Source: Robertmurraya siralis (GTDB lineage Bacteria; Bacillota; Bacilli; Bacillales; Cytobacillaceae). From it: 64,000 nt of DNA. The position numbers were made by a program, and so were the translations under genes. Below, piece after piece: positions 52,679 to 61,734 of the stretch; position 1 is the first letter of the stretch, and each line of letters begins with the position of its first letter. Under the pieces are notes generated by a model. That model searched no databases and had not been told where the DNA came from. It was given only the letters and a program-made list of their open reading frames with translations. The stretch lies in NCBI RefSeq assembly GCF_005502275.1, contig NZ_SWLZ01000008.1:62001-126000 (forward strand), read 5' to 3'.

Positions 52679-54058
52679 ATGGAAGCTCGGTTTGCTCTAC
52701 AAACGTTGCAGGCAATATTGTCTTCGTTGGAGGAAGCGATTTCAGTTGTTAATACAAAGGGAGAATTAGTCTACTGGAACGAGGCGGCTGAAAGAACGTA
52801 CCAGATTAAAAAAGAAGAAATTATTGGAAGAAACATCCGTGATTTTTTTCAGCAAGAAGATGTGATGCACTTAAAGGTTTTGGCAACAGGTAAGCCTGTC
52901 CGGGATGTCTACCATATGCCAAGACCTGACAAGCATGTGCTTATTAGTACGACCCTGCTTTACAATGAAGAAAATGAAATTATGGGCAGTTTGTCGATTG
53001 AAAAAGATATTACGTCGACGATTCATTTAAATGAAAAACTATCATCGGCATCGAAGGAATTACAGCAGTTAAGGCAGCATATGAACCAACAGCATGATGA
53101 TCCGTTTGCAAAAGTAAAAGGCGTTCACAGTTCAATCCAACAGTTGATCCATCAAGCGAAGAAAATGGCAAAATCAGATGCGACGATTCTGATTAGCGGC
53201 GAGAGCGGTGTTGGGAAAGAGTTATTTGCCCATGCCATTCATGAGAAAAGCAGTAGAAAGGAAAAACCATTTATTCCGATCAATTGCGGAGCGATTCCGA
53301 ATGCATTGTTTGAAAGCGAGCTCTTTGGTTATGAGTCAGGTGCCTATACGGGGGCATCAAGAGGAGGAAAGCCAGGGAAATTGGAACTGGCAAACGGAGG
53401 AACTCTCTTTTTAGATGAAGTAGGCGAGCTCCCTCTTGATATGCAAGTAAAGCTACTGAGGGTTTTGCAGGATAGAGAAGTTTATCGAATTGGAGGTTTA
53501 ACTCCGAAACAGGTTGATATTAGAGTGATTGCCGCCACGAACCGAATTTTGGAAAAGATGGTTGCTGAAGGAACTTTCCGTTCAGATTTATACTATCGCT
53601 TAAACGTGTTCTCCGTAAACATTCCACCTTTACGGGCAAGAAAAGAGGATATTCCGTTACTCGTTTATGATTTCCTTGAGGAGTTTTCCTATAAATATCA
53701 AAAACAAGACTATACAATTGAGCAGAACGCTTTGGCGATATTGCTTGATTATGATTGGCCAGGTAATATTCGCGAGCTGCGAAATTTAATGGAAAGGCTC
53801 GTCGTGTTAAACGAAAGCGGTGAAATTACGGAGACAGATCTATATCAAGTACTTCATGTTGGGAAGGAGCCTTCCGTACATCTTGATTTCCAAGTGGCAT
53901 CCCTTGCAGCAGAGAAAGAAAAATTGGAAAAGGAACGGATTTTGGAGACTTTGCAAAGTACATTTGGCAACAAAAGCATCACGGCAAAAAGACTTGGCAT
54001 GTCGCGGGCGACCCTATACAAAAAGATGAGAAAGTACGGAATTGTATTTGAAAAATGA
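52679..54058 (+). CDS. putR: Sigma-54-dependent activator of proline use (PutR/RocR-like)
   Basis: About 459 residues. An N-terminal PAS domain (ISVVNTKGELVYWNEAAERT) senses the signal. The AAA+ core has Walker A GESGVGKELFAH, the sigma-54 contact loop GAYTGAS (Tyr for the usual Phe), Walker B GGTLFLDEVGELPLDMQ and the arginine fingers. A Fis-type helix-turn-helix ends the protein (SITAKRLGMSRATLYKKM). ATG 52679 follows AAAGGTGGG. Divergent from putB and its sigma-54 promoter, it is the obvious activator. Confidence 0.9.
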   Translation: MEARFALQTLQAILSSLEEAISVVNTKGELVYWNEAAERTYQIKKEEIIGRNIRDFFQQEDVMHLKVLATGKPVRDVYHMPRPDKHVLISTTLLYNEENEIMGSLSIEKDITSTIHLNEKLSSASKELQQLRQHMNQQHDDPFAKVKGVHSSIQQLIHQAKKMAKSDATILISGESGVGKELFAHAIHEKSSRKEKPFIPINCGAIPNALFESELFGYESGAYTGASRGGKPGKLELANGGTLFLDEVGELPLDMQVKLLRVLQDREVYRIGGLTPKQVDIRVIAATNRILEKMVAEGTFRSDLYYRLNVFSVNIPPLRARKEDIPLLVYDFLEEFSYKYQKQDYTIEQNALAILLDYDWPGNIRELRNLMERLVVLNESGEITETDLYQVLHVGKEPSVHLDFQVASLAAEKEKLEKERILETLQSTFGNKSITAKRLGMSRATLYKKMRKYGIVFEK

Positions 54059-54071
54059 TGGGAGTGAACAA

Positions 54072-54977
54072 ATGTATATTCCAGATTCATTTCGGAAAAA
54101 AATGACACGAGCCTTTAAAGAAGAAGGAGCACGCTGGTTAGATACTCTTGAAGAGCGTGTCAATGGTTACTTAGCAAGATGGAATCTAATCTCATTGGGA
54201 CCGGTTTCTAATTTATCTTATAATTATGTGTTAAATGTGTTAGATGAAAACGGTGTGCCAACTATTTTAAAAGTGTCACTTTCGAGTCGTGAATTGGAAA
54301 ATGAAATGAGAGCATTGCAGCTTTATGATGGAAACGGCTGCTGCAGGCTATTGAAGGCAGATGTGGAGAACGGCGTCATTCTCTTGGAAAAAGTAGCACC
54401 AGGGACGATGCTTGCAGAGCTAGAGGACGAAGAACAAGTGCTAGAGCAATTTATGAACGTTTGGAAAGCTCTGCGTCGCCAAGCTCCAAAGGGGGCTCAC
54501 TTTCCTATGATTCATCAATGGGCTTCCCAGCTTCCGAGATGCAGAAAAATGCAAGAGTACCAAACTGGCCAATTTTCAGAAGAGATTTTGCAATTAGCTG
54601 AGCAGTTTTTTAAGGAAATGACCGATACAACCGAGGGTTTGCAACTGCTTCATGGCGATCTCCATCATGAAAATATTCTTTTTTCAGAGGAGAAAGGGTG
54701 GATCGCGATTGACCCGAAGGGAATCATCGGGGATCCTTATTTTGATGTTGTTTCATTTTTAATGAATCATCTACAGGAAAAGGAAGATCCGAAGCGGGTG
54801 TTATGGGAGAGAGTGGAAGTACTGTCTCGCGGCTTGTCATTTGAGCGTAAGCGACTATTAAAAGCGGGACTAGCGATGACGGCATTGTCAGCCTTTTGGA
54901 GTATGGAAGAAGGCGATCGGAGCTGGAAGCAAACTTATCAATATACATGGTGGTTTCATGAGTGGTTAAGAATGTAA
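54072..54977 (+). CDS. APH(6)/hydroxyurea-type antibiotic phosphotransferase-like kinase
   Basis: About 301 residues of the APH kinase fold: nucleotide region [20 protein letters not shown], catalytic [13 protein letters not shown] with Asp and Asn, and [17 protein letters not shown]. This is closest, by eye, to streptomycin-6-kinases. Being chromosomal and next to housekeeping genes, it may phosphorylate a natural metabolite instead. ATG 54072 follows GGAG. It starts 13 bp after putR and overlaps nothing downstream; transcription with putR is likely. Confidence 0.8.
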   Translation: MYIPDSFRKKMTRAFKEEGARWLDTLEERVNGYLARWNLISLGPVSNLSYNYVLNVLDENGVPTILKVSLSSRELENEMRALQLYDGNGCCRLLKADVENGVILLEKVAPGTMLAELEDEEQVLEQFMNVWKALRRQAPKGAHFPMIHQWASQLPRCRKMQEYQTGQFSEEILQLAEQFFKEMTDTTEGLQLLHGDLHHENILFSEEKGWIAIDPKGIIGDPYFDVVSFLMNHLQEKEDPKRVLWERVEVLSRGLSFERKRLLKAGLAMTALSAFWSMEEGDRSWKQTYQYTWWFHEWLRM

Positions 54978-54988
54978 GGAGGATGGGT

Positions 54989-55945
54989 ATGATGGAACAT
55001 TGGGAAAAGGCAACCTTTGCAGGGGGCTGTTTTTGGTGTATGGTTTCTCCGTTTGACGAGCACCCAGGAATTAAAGACGTGATCTCAGGCTACACAGGCG
55101 GCCATAAAGAGAATCCAACCTATGAGGAAGTGTGCTCTGAAACGACAGGACATTATGAAGCTGTCCAAATTACCTTCGATTCGACGGTAATGCCTTATGA
55201 AAAATTACTAGAGATTTATTGGCAACAAATCGATCCAACCGATGAAGGAGGTCAATTTAACGATCGTGGCTCTTCTTATCGTACTGCGATATTTTACCAT
55301 CATGAAAAACAGAGAATTGCTGCGGAGAAATCGAAGGAAAAGCTTGAAGCTAGCGGACGTTTTTCCAAACCTATCGTCACGGCTATTTTACCAGCAAGTC
55401 CTTTTTATCAAGCAGAAGAGAAGCATCAAGGTTATTATAAAAAGAATCCATTTCATTATAATTTATATAAAGAGGGTTCTGGGCGTGGGCAATTTATTCG
55501 TGAAAATTGGAAGAAGGGTCCGTCAGCTGAAGAGCTCCGCAAGCTCTTAACCCCGATTCAGTATGAAGTGACGAGAAACAATGGGACAGAGCCCCCGTTT
55601 CAAAATGAATATTGGGATTTGGAAGAGGATGGAATCTATGTTGATATTATTTCGGGAGAACCTTTATTTAGTTCCCTTGACAAATATGATGCAGGCTGCG
55701 GCGGGCCCAGCTTTACGAAGCCAATCCGTCGCGTGGAATTGGAAGAAAAGTTGGATACATCCCATGGTTTGAGGAGAATTGAAGTCCGCTCGAAAACTTC
55801 CGATTCCCATCTCGGTCATGTCTTTGATGATGGCCCAGGGCCTGACCGAGCGAGGTATTGCATAAACTCAGCCGCATTGAAATTTATTCCGAAAGATAGG
55901 CTTTTCGAAGAAGGATACGGCCAATATATTAAGCTTTTTGAGTAA
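54989..55945 (+). CDS. msrAB: Fused peptide methionine sulfoxide reductase MsrA/MsrB
   Basis: About 318 residues. MsrA first: FAGGCFWCM with nucleophile Cys14, [28 protein letters not shown]. MsrB follows from about residue 180: [32 protein letters not shown] and RYCINSAAL with the reactive cysteine. The MsrB part lacks the paired CxxC zinc sites. It repairs both stereoisomers of oxidised methionine. ATG 54989 has AAGGAGG upstream; 12 bp after the kinase gene. Confidence 0.93.
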   Translation: MMEHWEKATFAGGCFWCMVSPFDEHPGIKDVISGYTGGHKENPTYEEVCSETTGHYEAVQITFDSTVMPYEKLLEIYWQQIDPTDEGGQFNDRGSSYRTAIFYHHEKQRIAAEKSKEKLEASGRFSKPIVTAILPASPFYQAEEKHQGYYKKNPFHYNLYKEGSGRGQFIRENWKKGPSAEELRKLLTPIQYEVTRNNGTEPPFQNEYWDLEEDGIYVDIISGEPLFSSLDKYDAGCGGPSFTKPIRRVELEEKLDTSHGLRRIEVRSKTSDSHLGHVFDDGPGPDRARYCINSAALKFIPKDRLFEEGYGQYIKLFE

Positions 55946-55959
55946 AACTAGGTAGTAAT

Positions 55960-55996
55960 AACAAGGTCAACTAGAAAACGGAGGTTGACCTTGTTT
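55960..55996. terminator. Terminator between convergent msrAB and MMPL genes
   Basis: AACAAGGTCAAC (55960-55971) pairs with GTTGACCTTGTT (55984-55995). Confidence 0.75.
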
Positions 55997-56001
55997 ATTG
56001 T

Positions 56002-58122
56002 TCAAAATTCAGATGGTCTGCTTTTCGCTTTATCCTTCTCCAACAATACGATTAATCCAGGTAATAATATCCCGCGAATCAAGAACGTATCCAATAAGAT
56101 GCCGACAGCAACGATGAAGCCAAAAACAAATAGAAGTTCAATTGGTTGGGTCATTAAGACGGCAAAAGTTGCCGCAAGGATTAACCCGGCTGATGAAATG
56201 ACCCCACCTGTGTTGGCTACCGCAATTTTTACAGCTTCTCGAACGGAATGCTTCTTTCGTTCTTCTTGGAACCTTGATACAAGAATGATATTATAGTCAA
56301 TCCCTAATGCAACTAAAAAGACAAATGAATAAAGCGGGACGCGATCGCTGATTGAACTGATATCAAACAATAGGTTGCTCAAAAATGTTCCGAGTCCTAA
56401 AGCGGCAAGGAAGGAAATCAAAATAGTGCCCATCATATAAAGCGGCATTTTCACTGATTTTGTTAAGAAGATGAGCATGACAAAGATAAGAATGGTTTCC
56501 AACAAAACAATGAGGATGACATCGCGATCATTGATTTTTCTGTCATCAACTTTTGCCGCAGTCTCACCAGCAAAATAAAGCTTCCCTGTTAATTGGCTGT
56601 CAGAGATGAATTCGTTGCTTTTCTCGATCATTTTTTCCAAAGTGTTCATCGTCTTGATCGCATAGGGGTTTCCTTCAAATGTCAGGTTATAATGAACGGC
56701 CGTCTTGTCGTCTGTTATCCCATTGACTCGGATATTGCTGACAAGCTCTTGCTCCGCCAGTATGTTTTTTAATACATCTATTTGTTCGGTTGTTAATGGG
56801 CTCGTTGATTCAAATAAAACAGCTGTTGGTGCAAGCTCCCCTTTTTCGAACTTATCTTCTAGAATTTCGTAGCCCTGACGCGAAGGCATATCGTCTGGGA
56901 ATGATTTCATTGTGTCGAATTCATATTTTAAGTTGAACATATTACTGGCGGAGATAAGAAGAATGAGACTAATAGCTGCCACAGAGAGCTTTGGCTTATT
57001 TGTCACAATTTGGCTGACTTTTCCCCAAAAAGAGTGTGAGTGAGTGTTTGTTTCACCCACTTTAGGGATTTTAGGCCAAAATGATTTTCTGCCAAATAAC
57101 GTAAATAAAGCTGGGATTAACGTTATCGATGCAATCATGATAATGACCATGGTTGTAGCAAAGGTTGGGGCAAAGTTACGATAGTCCCCTGATTGTGCAA
57201 AAAATAACACAAGCATGGCGGCAAGTACGGTTCCACCCGAGAAGAACACGGGCATACCTGTTTCTTTCATGGCTGCCTGCATGGCGTCATATTTGTTGTT
57301 ATAGGTTTTCAATTCCTCGCGGTAACGAGAGAAGACAAATAAAGAATAATCAATTACTGCGGCAAACAAAAGAATCGACATAATCGAGATCGTTTGACTG
57401 CTAATGTCGAGTCCGCCTTTGCCCATGATTCCAAGCGACTGTATCACAATTTGATAGACAAACACGGCTCCGAGTAATGGGATTAAGGCTAATAAAGGTG
57501 AACGATAGATAACGATTAATAAAACTAAAATGATTCCGATTGTTGAAAAGATCAGAACTAAATCAGCACGGGAAAATAAATCAAGGGTATCAGCTGCAAT
57601 TCCGGCTGGTCCTGTTACATAAAGAGTAAGCTCAGATGAATCCTTTACGATTTGATTAATATGTGCAATCGACTTTTGCATTTCTTTTGTCTCTAAAGAA
57701 GAATCAAAGGTCAGAGGAATTAAGGCAGTTGTTTTATCCTCTGAAAAAAATTCAGCCGTTGCTTGAGGAGGCAGAGCTGATAACGGTACAATCTGTTGGA
57801 GCCCGGGAATTTGTTCGTTTCCAATCATGTCTAATAAGTTAGTCAGGTCTGAAAGGTTTACATTCTCGCTTTTGTTTTTTGACTGGAAAACGAAAATGGC
57901 GGGTACTCCTTCACCATTTTTAAAATACTGTGTTATTTTCTCTTGGGCGACAACGGAATTTGCGTCATCAGGAAGAGTATCTATGTTTGAGACTTGATGA
58001 TCATGTACGCTCGGTGCAAATAAAGTCAAGGCAATCGTAGCGATGAGCCAAAGGGTTAAGGTGATCCACATACCTTTTTTCGTTGTAACGCGATTGGTGA
58101 CGGCCTGTATGAATGTTTTCAT
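56002..58122 (-). CDS. MMPL/RND family transporter
   Basis: 706 residues with the MMPL/RND duplicate layout: one N-terminal helix, a ~150-residue outer loop, five helices (DLVLIFSTIGIILVLLIVIY; AVIDYSLFVFSRYREELKTY), a second helix and loop, then five helices (ALGIDYNIILVSRFQEERKK). The DY pairs in IDYSLF and IDYNII carry the proton-relay residues. It probably exports lipids or hydrophobic drugs with proton force. GGAAGAAA precedes the ATG. A TetR gene upstream on the same strand and two operators lie before it. Confidence 0.88.
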   Translation of the reverse strand: MKTFIQAVTNRVTTKKGMWITLTLWLIATIALTLFAPSVHDHQVSNIDTLPDDANSVVAQEKITQYFKNGEGVPAIFVFQSKNKSENVNLSDLTNLLDMIGNEQIPGLQQIVPLSALPPQATAEFFSEDKTTALIPLTFDSSLETKEMQKSIAHINQIVKDSSELTLYVTGPAGIAADTLDLFSRADLVLIFSTIGIILVLLIVIYRSPLLALIPLLGAVFVYQIVIQSLGIMGKGGLDISSQTISIMSILLFAAVIDYSLFVFSRYREELKTYNNKYDAMQAAMKETGMPVFFSGGTVLAAMLVLFFAQSGDYRNFAPTFATTMVIIMIASITLIPALFTLFGRKSFWPKIPKVGETNTHSHSFWGKVSQIVTNKPKLSVAAISLILLISASNMFNLKYEFDTMKSFPDDMPSRQGYEILEDKFEKGELAPTAVLFESTSPLTTEQIDVLKNILAEQELVSNIRVNGITDDKTAVHYNLTFEGNPYAIKTMNTLEKMIEKSNEFISDSQLTGKLYFAGETAAKVDDRKINDRDVILIVLLETILIFVMLIFLTKSVKMPLYMMGTILISFLAALGLGTFLSNLLFDISSISDRVPLYSFVFLVALGIDYNIILVSRFQEERKKHSVREAVKIAVANTGGVISSAGLILAATFAVLMTQPIELLFVFGFIVAVGILLDTFLIRGILLPGLIVLLEKDKAKSRPSEF

Positions 58123-58170
58123 TGTTTTCTTCCTTTCTAAAATGTTTTGTTAAACCGTATTGTTGATCAA

Positions 58171-58255
58171 CATTTTTGAGCTCATTTCGTGTGAAATTTT
58201 GGTTTCCCATATCTTAAAGCACAGTTTAAAGGTCCAGAGAGAAAATGAGCAAAAA
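58171..58255. repeat. Dispersed nested-hairpin element, copy C (short form)
   Basis: GCTCATTT (58180-58187) pairs with AAATGAGC (58243-58250), flanked by T5 and A5. Inside, CGTGTGAAATTTTGGTTTC (58188-58206) matches hairpin one of copy B, and AAAGGTCC then AGAGAGAAAATGAGC match copy B directly on either side of the place where copy B has its long second hairpin. That 55-base hairpin is missing here. Confidence 0.75.
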
Positions 58256-58282
58256 CCGACATATAAGGAAGCCTTCTTGTCT

Positions 58283-58304
58283 AAAGTAACACAAGTGTCA
58301 CTTT
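58283..58304. promoter_or_regulatory. TetR operator 1
   Basis: AAAGTAACAC and GTGTCACTTT (9 of 10 complementary) around AA. It matches a second dyad 34 bp away and lies between the MMPL and TetR genes. Confidence 0.65.
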
Positions 58305-58316
58305 AGGTAAATTGAT

Positions 58317-58334
58317 AGTAACACTTGTGTTACT
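58317..58334. promoter_or_regulatory. TetR operator 2
   Basis: AGTAACACTTGTGTTACT has perfect 8-bp arms and shares the AGTAACAC word with operator 1. Both are upstream of the MMPL gene. Confidence 0.7.
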
Positions 58335-58359
58335 TATCATTATCTTTAAAGTCTGTCAA

Positions 58360-58935
58360 TTAATGATGATTTAATATTCCATGACAAAGGATCTCTTTTA
58401 TGGATTGAACCCATTTTGATTGAGGGATTTCAAAATGATTAGGGATCATAATGGACTGGAAGATAAATCCTAGAATCAATGTATCGGGTACCGACGGATT
58501 CAGCTTTTTTTCCTGTCTTCCGAGATCGATAAATTTTTGGAGTTGCTGATACATCTTAAGGCGAAGGTCCTCCAACTTGAAGAAATCTTCTTTCATTTTT
58601 AGATTCTCATGAATTGGAAGACGTTGTCCAATTTCGATTAATCTTGGAACAGCAGGATTTTTAAAAATAAGCTCTAATAAAAACGTTAATTTTTCGTCAA
58701 AAGATGGAAATTGCTCAACATCTTTTAAGTCTGTCAGAAAAATTTTCATTTCGTGTCGCATAAAGTGGACGATGAGTTCCTCGCGATTATCAAAGTATTT
58801 ATAAATGGCTCCTCTTGAAATATTCAATTTTTCCGCTAAAAGGCCAAAATTAAAGCCATCATAGCCCTGCTCAAGCAAAATTTGTTTTGTGGCATGGTAT
58901 AAATCTTCTGTGGAGAATTTGCGGTCGCGTGCCAT
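58360..58935 (-). CDS. TetR family repressor of the MMPL exporter
   Basis: 191 residues: N-terminal helix-turn-helix (TEDLYHATKQILLEQGYDGF, LLAEKLNISRGAIYKYFDNR) and a helical ligand-binding part (about 55-191). It is upstream of the MMPL gene with 237 bp between, where two matching dyads and a repeat element lie. It probably represses the exporter and itself until a substrate binds. Confidence 0.87.
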   Translation of the reverse strand: MARDRKFSTEDLYHATKQILLEQGYDGFNFGLLAEKLNISRGAIYKYFDNREELIVHFMRHEMKIFLTDLKDVEQFPSFDEKLTFLLELIFKNPAVPRLIEIGQRLPIHENLKMKEDFFKLEDLRLKMYQQLQKFIDLGRQEKKLNPSVPDTLILGFIFQSIMIPNHFEIPQSKWVQSIKEILCHGILNHH

Positions 58936-59137
58936 TGGGTCACCCCCTAGCCATTATTATAATGCAAGAGTCGAAGTCTAACAAACTTCAGTTATCAGTA
59001 AAGTACTAATACTGTAGGTTTCCCATTATTGAAAGAAAGGACATTAGAAGGGCACTAAATTTTGAATAAAAAGAATAAGGGTTGGAACTAACCATAAAAT
59101 CAACAGATTTACCGACGAAAAGGCGTGGAAGATACTT

Positions 59138-59189
59138 AAAAAGCTATGTGAAAAAGTCGTTCTAAACGGTTCCTCCCATAGCTTTTTTT
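59138..59189 (-). terminator. Terminator of the MFS exporter gene
   Basis: AAAAAGCTATG (59138-59148) and CATAGCTTTTTTT (59177-59189) make an 11-bp stem with a long loop, just past the stop codon on the minus strand. Confidence 0.65.
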
Positions 59190-59191
59190 GA

Positions 59192-60373
59192 TTATCCCTG
59201 TTCTTCCATAATGATGCTCTTTTGCTTGCTTGTGTAGACGAAAAACATAAAGAGCGCGACAACAGATAAACCAATGCCGATCACAAAGGGAAGTCCGATG
59301 GAGATCGAAAAGAGCCACCCACCTAAAGGTGGACCAATGATTCTGCCAAGAGAATCAAAAGAGGAAAGCATCCCGGTTGTACTTCCGTGACCAGTGCCTG
59401 ATTTCTTCGTAAGCAGTGAAGATACTCCAGGTCGGATTAACCCATTCCCGATACCGAAAATGGTCAAATAAAGAGCGGACGTCCAAAATGAATTGGATAG
59501 GAGAATAAGGCCAAAGCCAATTCCAGAAATGATAATTCCGAGTTGGATGACGAATCCTTCTCCGAATTTTTTCGTCATCCTTCCAATTAACCCACCTTGG
59601 ACAAATGCTTGAGCAAGTCCCATAATCATGAAAATATAGCCAAGCTTTACGGCATCTAAGTCAGCTTTTTGTGCTGCGAAATAGGCAAAAGTTGCTTCTA
59701 ATCCTGCAAGTGAAATAGAGACAAAAAGTTGTAAATAGAAGAGCGTGGAAACAGGGCTTTTAATCGCTTCTTTCCATGGAGCTTTTCGCTTTGAGTTCAT
59801 CCTGCGATTCTCAATAAGCAGTGATTCTTTCAAGACAAAGATGACTAAAAAGAAAGTAAAGAGCGAAGAGGCACCAGCAATAAAGAATGGGAGACTTAAG
59901 GCAATTTCAGAAAAGATGCCGCCGATAGCCGGTCCAAAAATGAACCCAAGCCCAGTAGCTGCGCCGATGATTCCCATTCCTTTTCCTCTATCCTCTTCAG
60001 TTGTAATATCCGCTACATACGCCATGACAGTTGGCATATTAGCTGAAGATAGAAAACCGCCGAGGATTCTAGCCAAGAAAAGCATCCAAAGCTGTTCGGA
60101 AATAGCCATTAGAAAAAAAGAAATGGACAAACCTAATATGCCAATCATGATGACTGGTTTACGACCGATACGATCGGAGAGACGCCCCCACATCGGTGCA
60201 AATAGAAGCTGCATAATGGAGTAGACAGCCATCAATAAACCTAGTTCAGTGGGCGAGGCCCCGATATTCTCCGCATAAAAAGGTAGCACGGGAATAATAA
60301 TGCCAAATCCGACCATGACAAGGAACATAACGATAAATAAAATAGGCAATGATTTTTTTGATTCCAAATTCAT
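59192..60373 (-). CDS. MFS drug exporter (12-helix DHA1 type)
   Basis: About 393 residues. DHA1 signatures: motif A GRLSDRIGRKPVIMIGILGL, motif C GFIFGPAIGGIFSE, and AFVQGGLIGRMTKKFGEGFV in the second half. It exports hydrophobic drugs by proton antiport, as in YttB or TetA-like proteins. ATG 60373 follows CGGAGTG; GTG 60379 is an alternative. No regulator gene is adjacent. Confidence 0.87.
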   Translation of the reverse strand: MNLESKKSLPILFIVMFLVMVGFGIIIPVLPFYAENIGASPTELGLLMAVYSIMQLLFAPMWGRLSDRIGRKPVIMIGILGLSISFFLMAISEQLWMLFLARILGGFLSSANMPTVMAYVADITTEEDRGKGMGIIGAATGLGFIFGPAIGGIFSEIALSLPFFIAGASSLFTFFLVIFVLKESLLIENRRMNSKRKAPWKEAIKSPVSTLFYLQLFVSISLAGLEATFAYFAAQKADLDAVKLGYIFMIMGLAQAFVQGGLIGRMTKKFGEGFVIQLGIIISGIGFGLILLSNSFWTSALYLTIFGIGNGLIRPGVSSLLTKKSGTGHGSTTGMLSSFDSLGRIIGPPLGGWLFSISIGLPFVIGIGLSVVALFMFFVYTSKQKSIIMEEQG

Positions 60374-60729
60374 TTTCACTCCGAGCTTTCTGTTTTCAAC
60401 TGAACGTTGTTCGTGGCAGTAATGTTAAATAAACAATCCTACAAACATAAATTATACCATTGTAAAGGTGAAAAAAAGAAATTCAATTGTGAACACTTTT
60501 AGGTGCAGAAAAAAATAGAAACTAGTTTGAGCAAGATGGTATCTTGAATTCAGTATTATAGAAGGCTAATAAGGTTCTCTTTAGTATGAAGGCGGTACTC
60601 GAAAAACTCTTGGATCAATTGCAAAAATACTTATTTCAGCAAAACCGATTTTAGTTTGCCTGCAAGTGTTACCTTTTTTCTTTGCCTTGTCCGCATCTTA
60701 TATATTCGACCAAAAAAAGGGAGGGAAGT
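60374..60729. other. Intergenic stretch without a supported gene
   Basis: AT-rich leader of the MFS gene and a few short frames without ribosome binding sites. No structure seen. Confidence 0.4.
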
Positions 60730-60903
60730 GTGCGTAAATATGAGCATAACTTGCTATCTCTTCCCACATGGGAAGAGATTATCCTATACCATAGCGAAGG
60801 TAGGAAATCGACAGTATATTTTCAATTGGTCCTTTATTGGCAAAAAGTAAAAATAATCGAAAATCAAACAAACCATATTTGGGGACTATGTAGGAGAAGT
60901 TGA
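60730..60903 (+). CDS. Possible 57-residue protein of unknown function
   Basis: After GGGAGGGAA, a GTG at 60730 opens a frame reading MRKYEHNLLSLPTWEEIILY and then SEGRKSTVYFQLVLYWQKVK. The composition is protein-like, but there is no family I recognise and the next ~110 bp contain further short coding-like frames (near 60940), so it may be the remains of a longer gene. Confidence 0.3.
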   Translation: MRKYEHNLLSLPTWEEIILYHSEGRKSTVYFQLVLYWQKVKIIENQTNHIWGLCRRS

Positions 60904-61059
60904 ACACTCCCGTCACATAAAGAGATAGAAGAAATAAATATGTGTCGTAAAGCATCAGTTGAAAGAGATTTGGCTGATACAAAAGAAAAGCGTGGGCTGG
61001 GAAGTGCAAAAATTAAATAAATGGACAAGATCGGTAACTTGCTTAAAAGAATGCAGCTG

Positions 61060-61180
61060 GTTGACTGGAGCGGACTCCCCGTGGGAATAGCGTACCCCGA
61101 GAGCCCTCAGGAGCACCAGCGACGAGGAGGCTTTGAGAACAATCCTCGGAAAGCAAGCGTCTGAAGCGAAAATCTATGAA
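61060..61180. repeat. Dispersed Bacillaceae intergenic repeat
   Basis: GGAGCGGACTCCCCGTGGGA at 61068, then GCGACGAGGAGGCTTTGAGA at 61119 and CGGAAAGCAAGCGTCTGAAG at 61147, in this order, is a pattern I recall between genes in many Bacillus genomes. It is GC-rich compared with its surroundings. The function is unknown; this is recognition from memory. Confidence 0.6.
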
Positions 61181-61206
61181 GTTATGGCAGTTCCTAAATG
61201 ACAAAA

Positions 61207-61240
61207 GTCAACAAAAGGTTTCTCTATGCCTTTTGTTGAC
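61207..61240. terminator. Perfect 12-bp hairpin
   Basis: GTCAACAAAAGG (61207-61218) pairs with CCTTTTGTTGAC (61229-61240), 51 bp 3' of the last codon of the minus-strand small gene. It probably ends that operon, though the U-tract is poor. Confidence 0.45.
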
Positions 61241-61291
61241 AAGCTGGAATTATCATAAAAACTGTCTTTTCCTAATTAACATTTGTTTATT

Positions 61292-61444
61292 TCACACCAC
61301 CTTTTGACTGTTCTGCACTTTGCGAAGCAGTTCATCAGCACGTGCTCCTGCAGCCTCGGCAAAGTTCTCATAAATTTGATCCCGTAATATATCTAATTCA
61401 ACAATTTTTTTAGCTAAATCAATGACATCTTCTTTATTGGCCAT
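61292..61444 (-). CDS. Small helical protein of unknown function
   Basis: 50 residues: MANKEDVIDLAKKIVELDIL, then RDQIYENFAEAAGARADELL and RKVQNSQKVV. One long amphipathic helix or hairpin with alternating charge. AAGGGAGTAACC precedes the ATG and the start overlaps the upstream Fbp-like gene by 11 bp, so both are translated together. I do not know the family; a partner or modulator of the gene product upstream is possible. Confidence 0.65.
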   Translation of the reverse strand: MANKEDVIDLAKKIVELDILRDQIYENFAEAAGARADELLRKVQNSQKVV

Positions 61445-61607
61445 TTTTGGTTACTCCCTTCTTTTTATTGACTAGCTTTTTATATTCAACTTCAAGCTCT
61501 GTTAATGTTAATAATTGAAGATCCTCTTGCCTGAAGGCTCCGATTCTCGTTAACACTGATATAACATACTCTCTTCTCTTACGTACCGCATTTCTCAGTA
61601 CTGGCAT
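61434..61607 (-). CDS. Fur-regulated basic protein A-like small protein
   Basis: 57 residues, strongly basic: MPVLRNAVRKRREYVISVLT, then RIGAFRQEDLQLLTLTELEV and EYKKLVNKKK. This has the FbpA pattern of a basic start (R-x-A-V-x-KR) and a middle LxTLTELExEY. FbpA proteins act with the FsrA RNA in iron sparing. No Fur box is seen upstream; instead two TnrA boxes lie in the divergent gap. AAGGGTGAG precedes the ATG. Confidence 0.65.
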   Translation of the reverse strand: MPVLRNAVRKRREYVISVLTRIGAFRQEDLQLLTLTELEVEYKKLVNKKKGVTKNGQ

Positions 61608-61734
61608 GAGCGCTCACCCTTCATTATATTTTTCCGTTGGTTTTCTCAATGACCTCTTTTTCATCCTCTTTTTTAACTATTTTCTTTCTGTATAGAGACA
61701 TTGTATGAAGATTCGCGTATTAAATCACTTGTTT

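Noticed and set aside
61624-61701. 25-codon minus-strand frame (MSLYRKKIVKKEDEKEVIEK) upstream of the Fbp-like gene
   Set aside because: Composition is protein-like but there is no ribosome binding site and it lies in the leader of the next gene.
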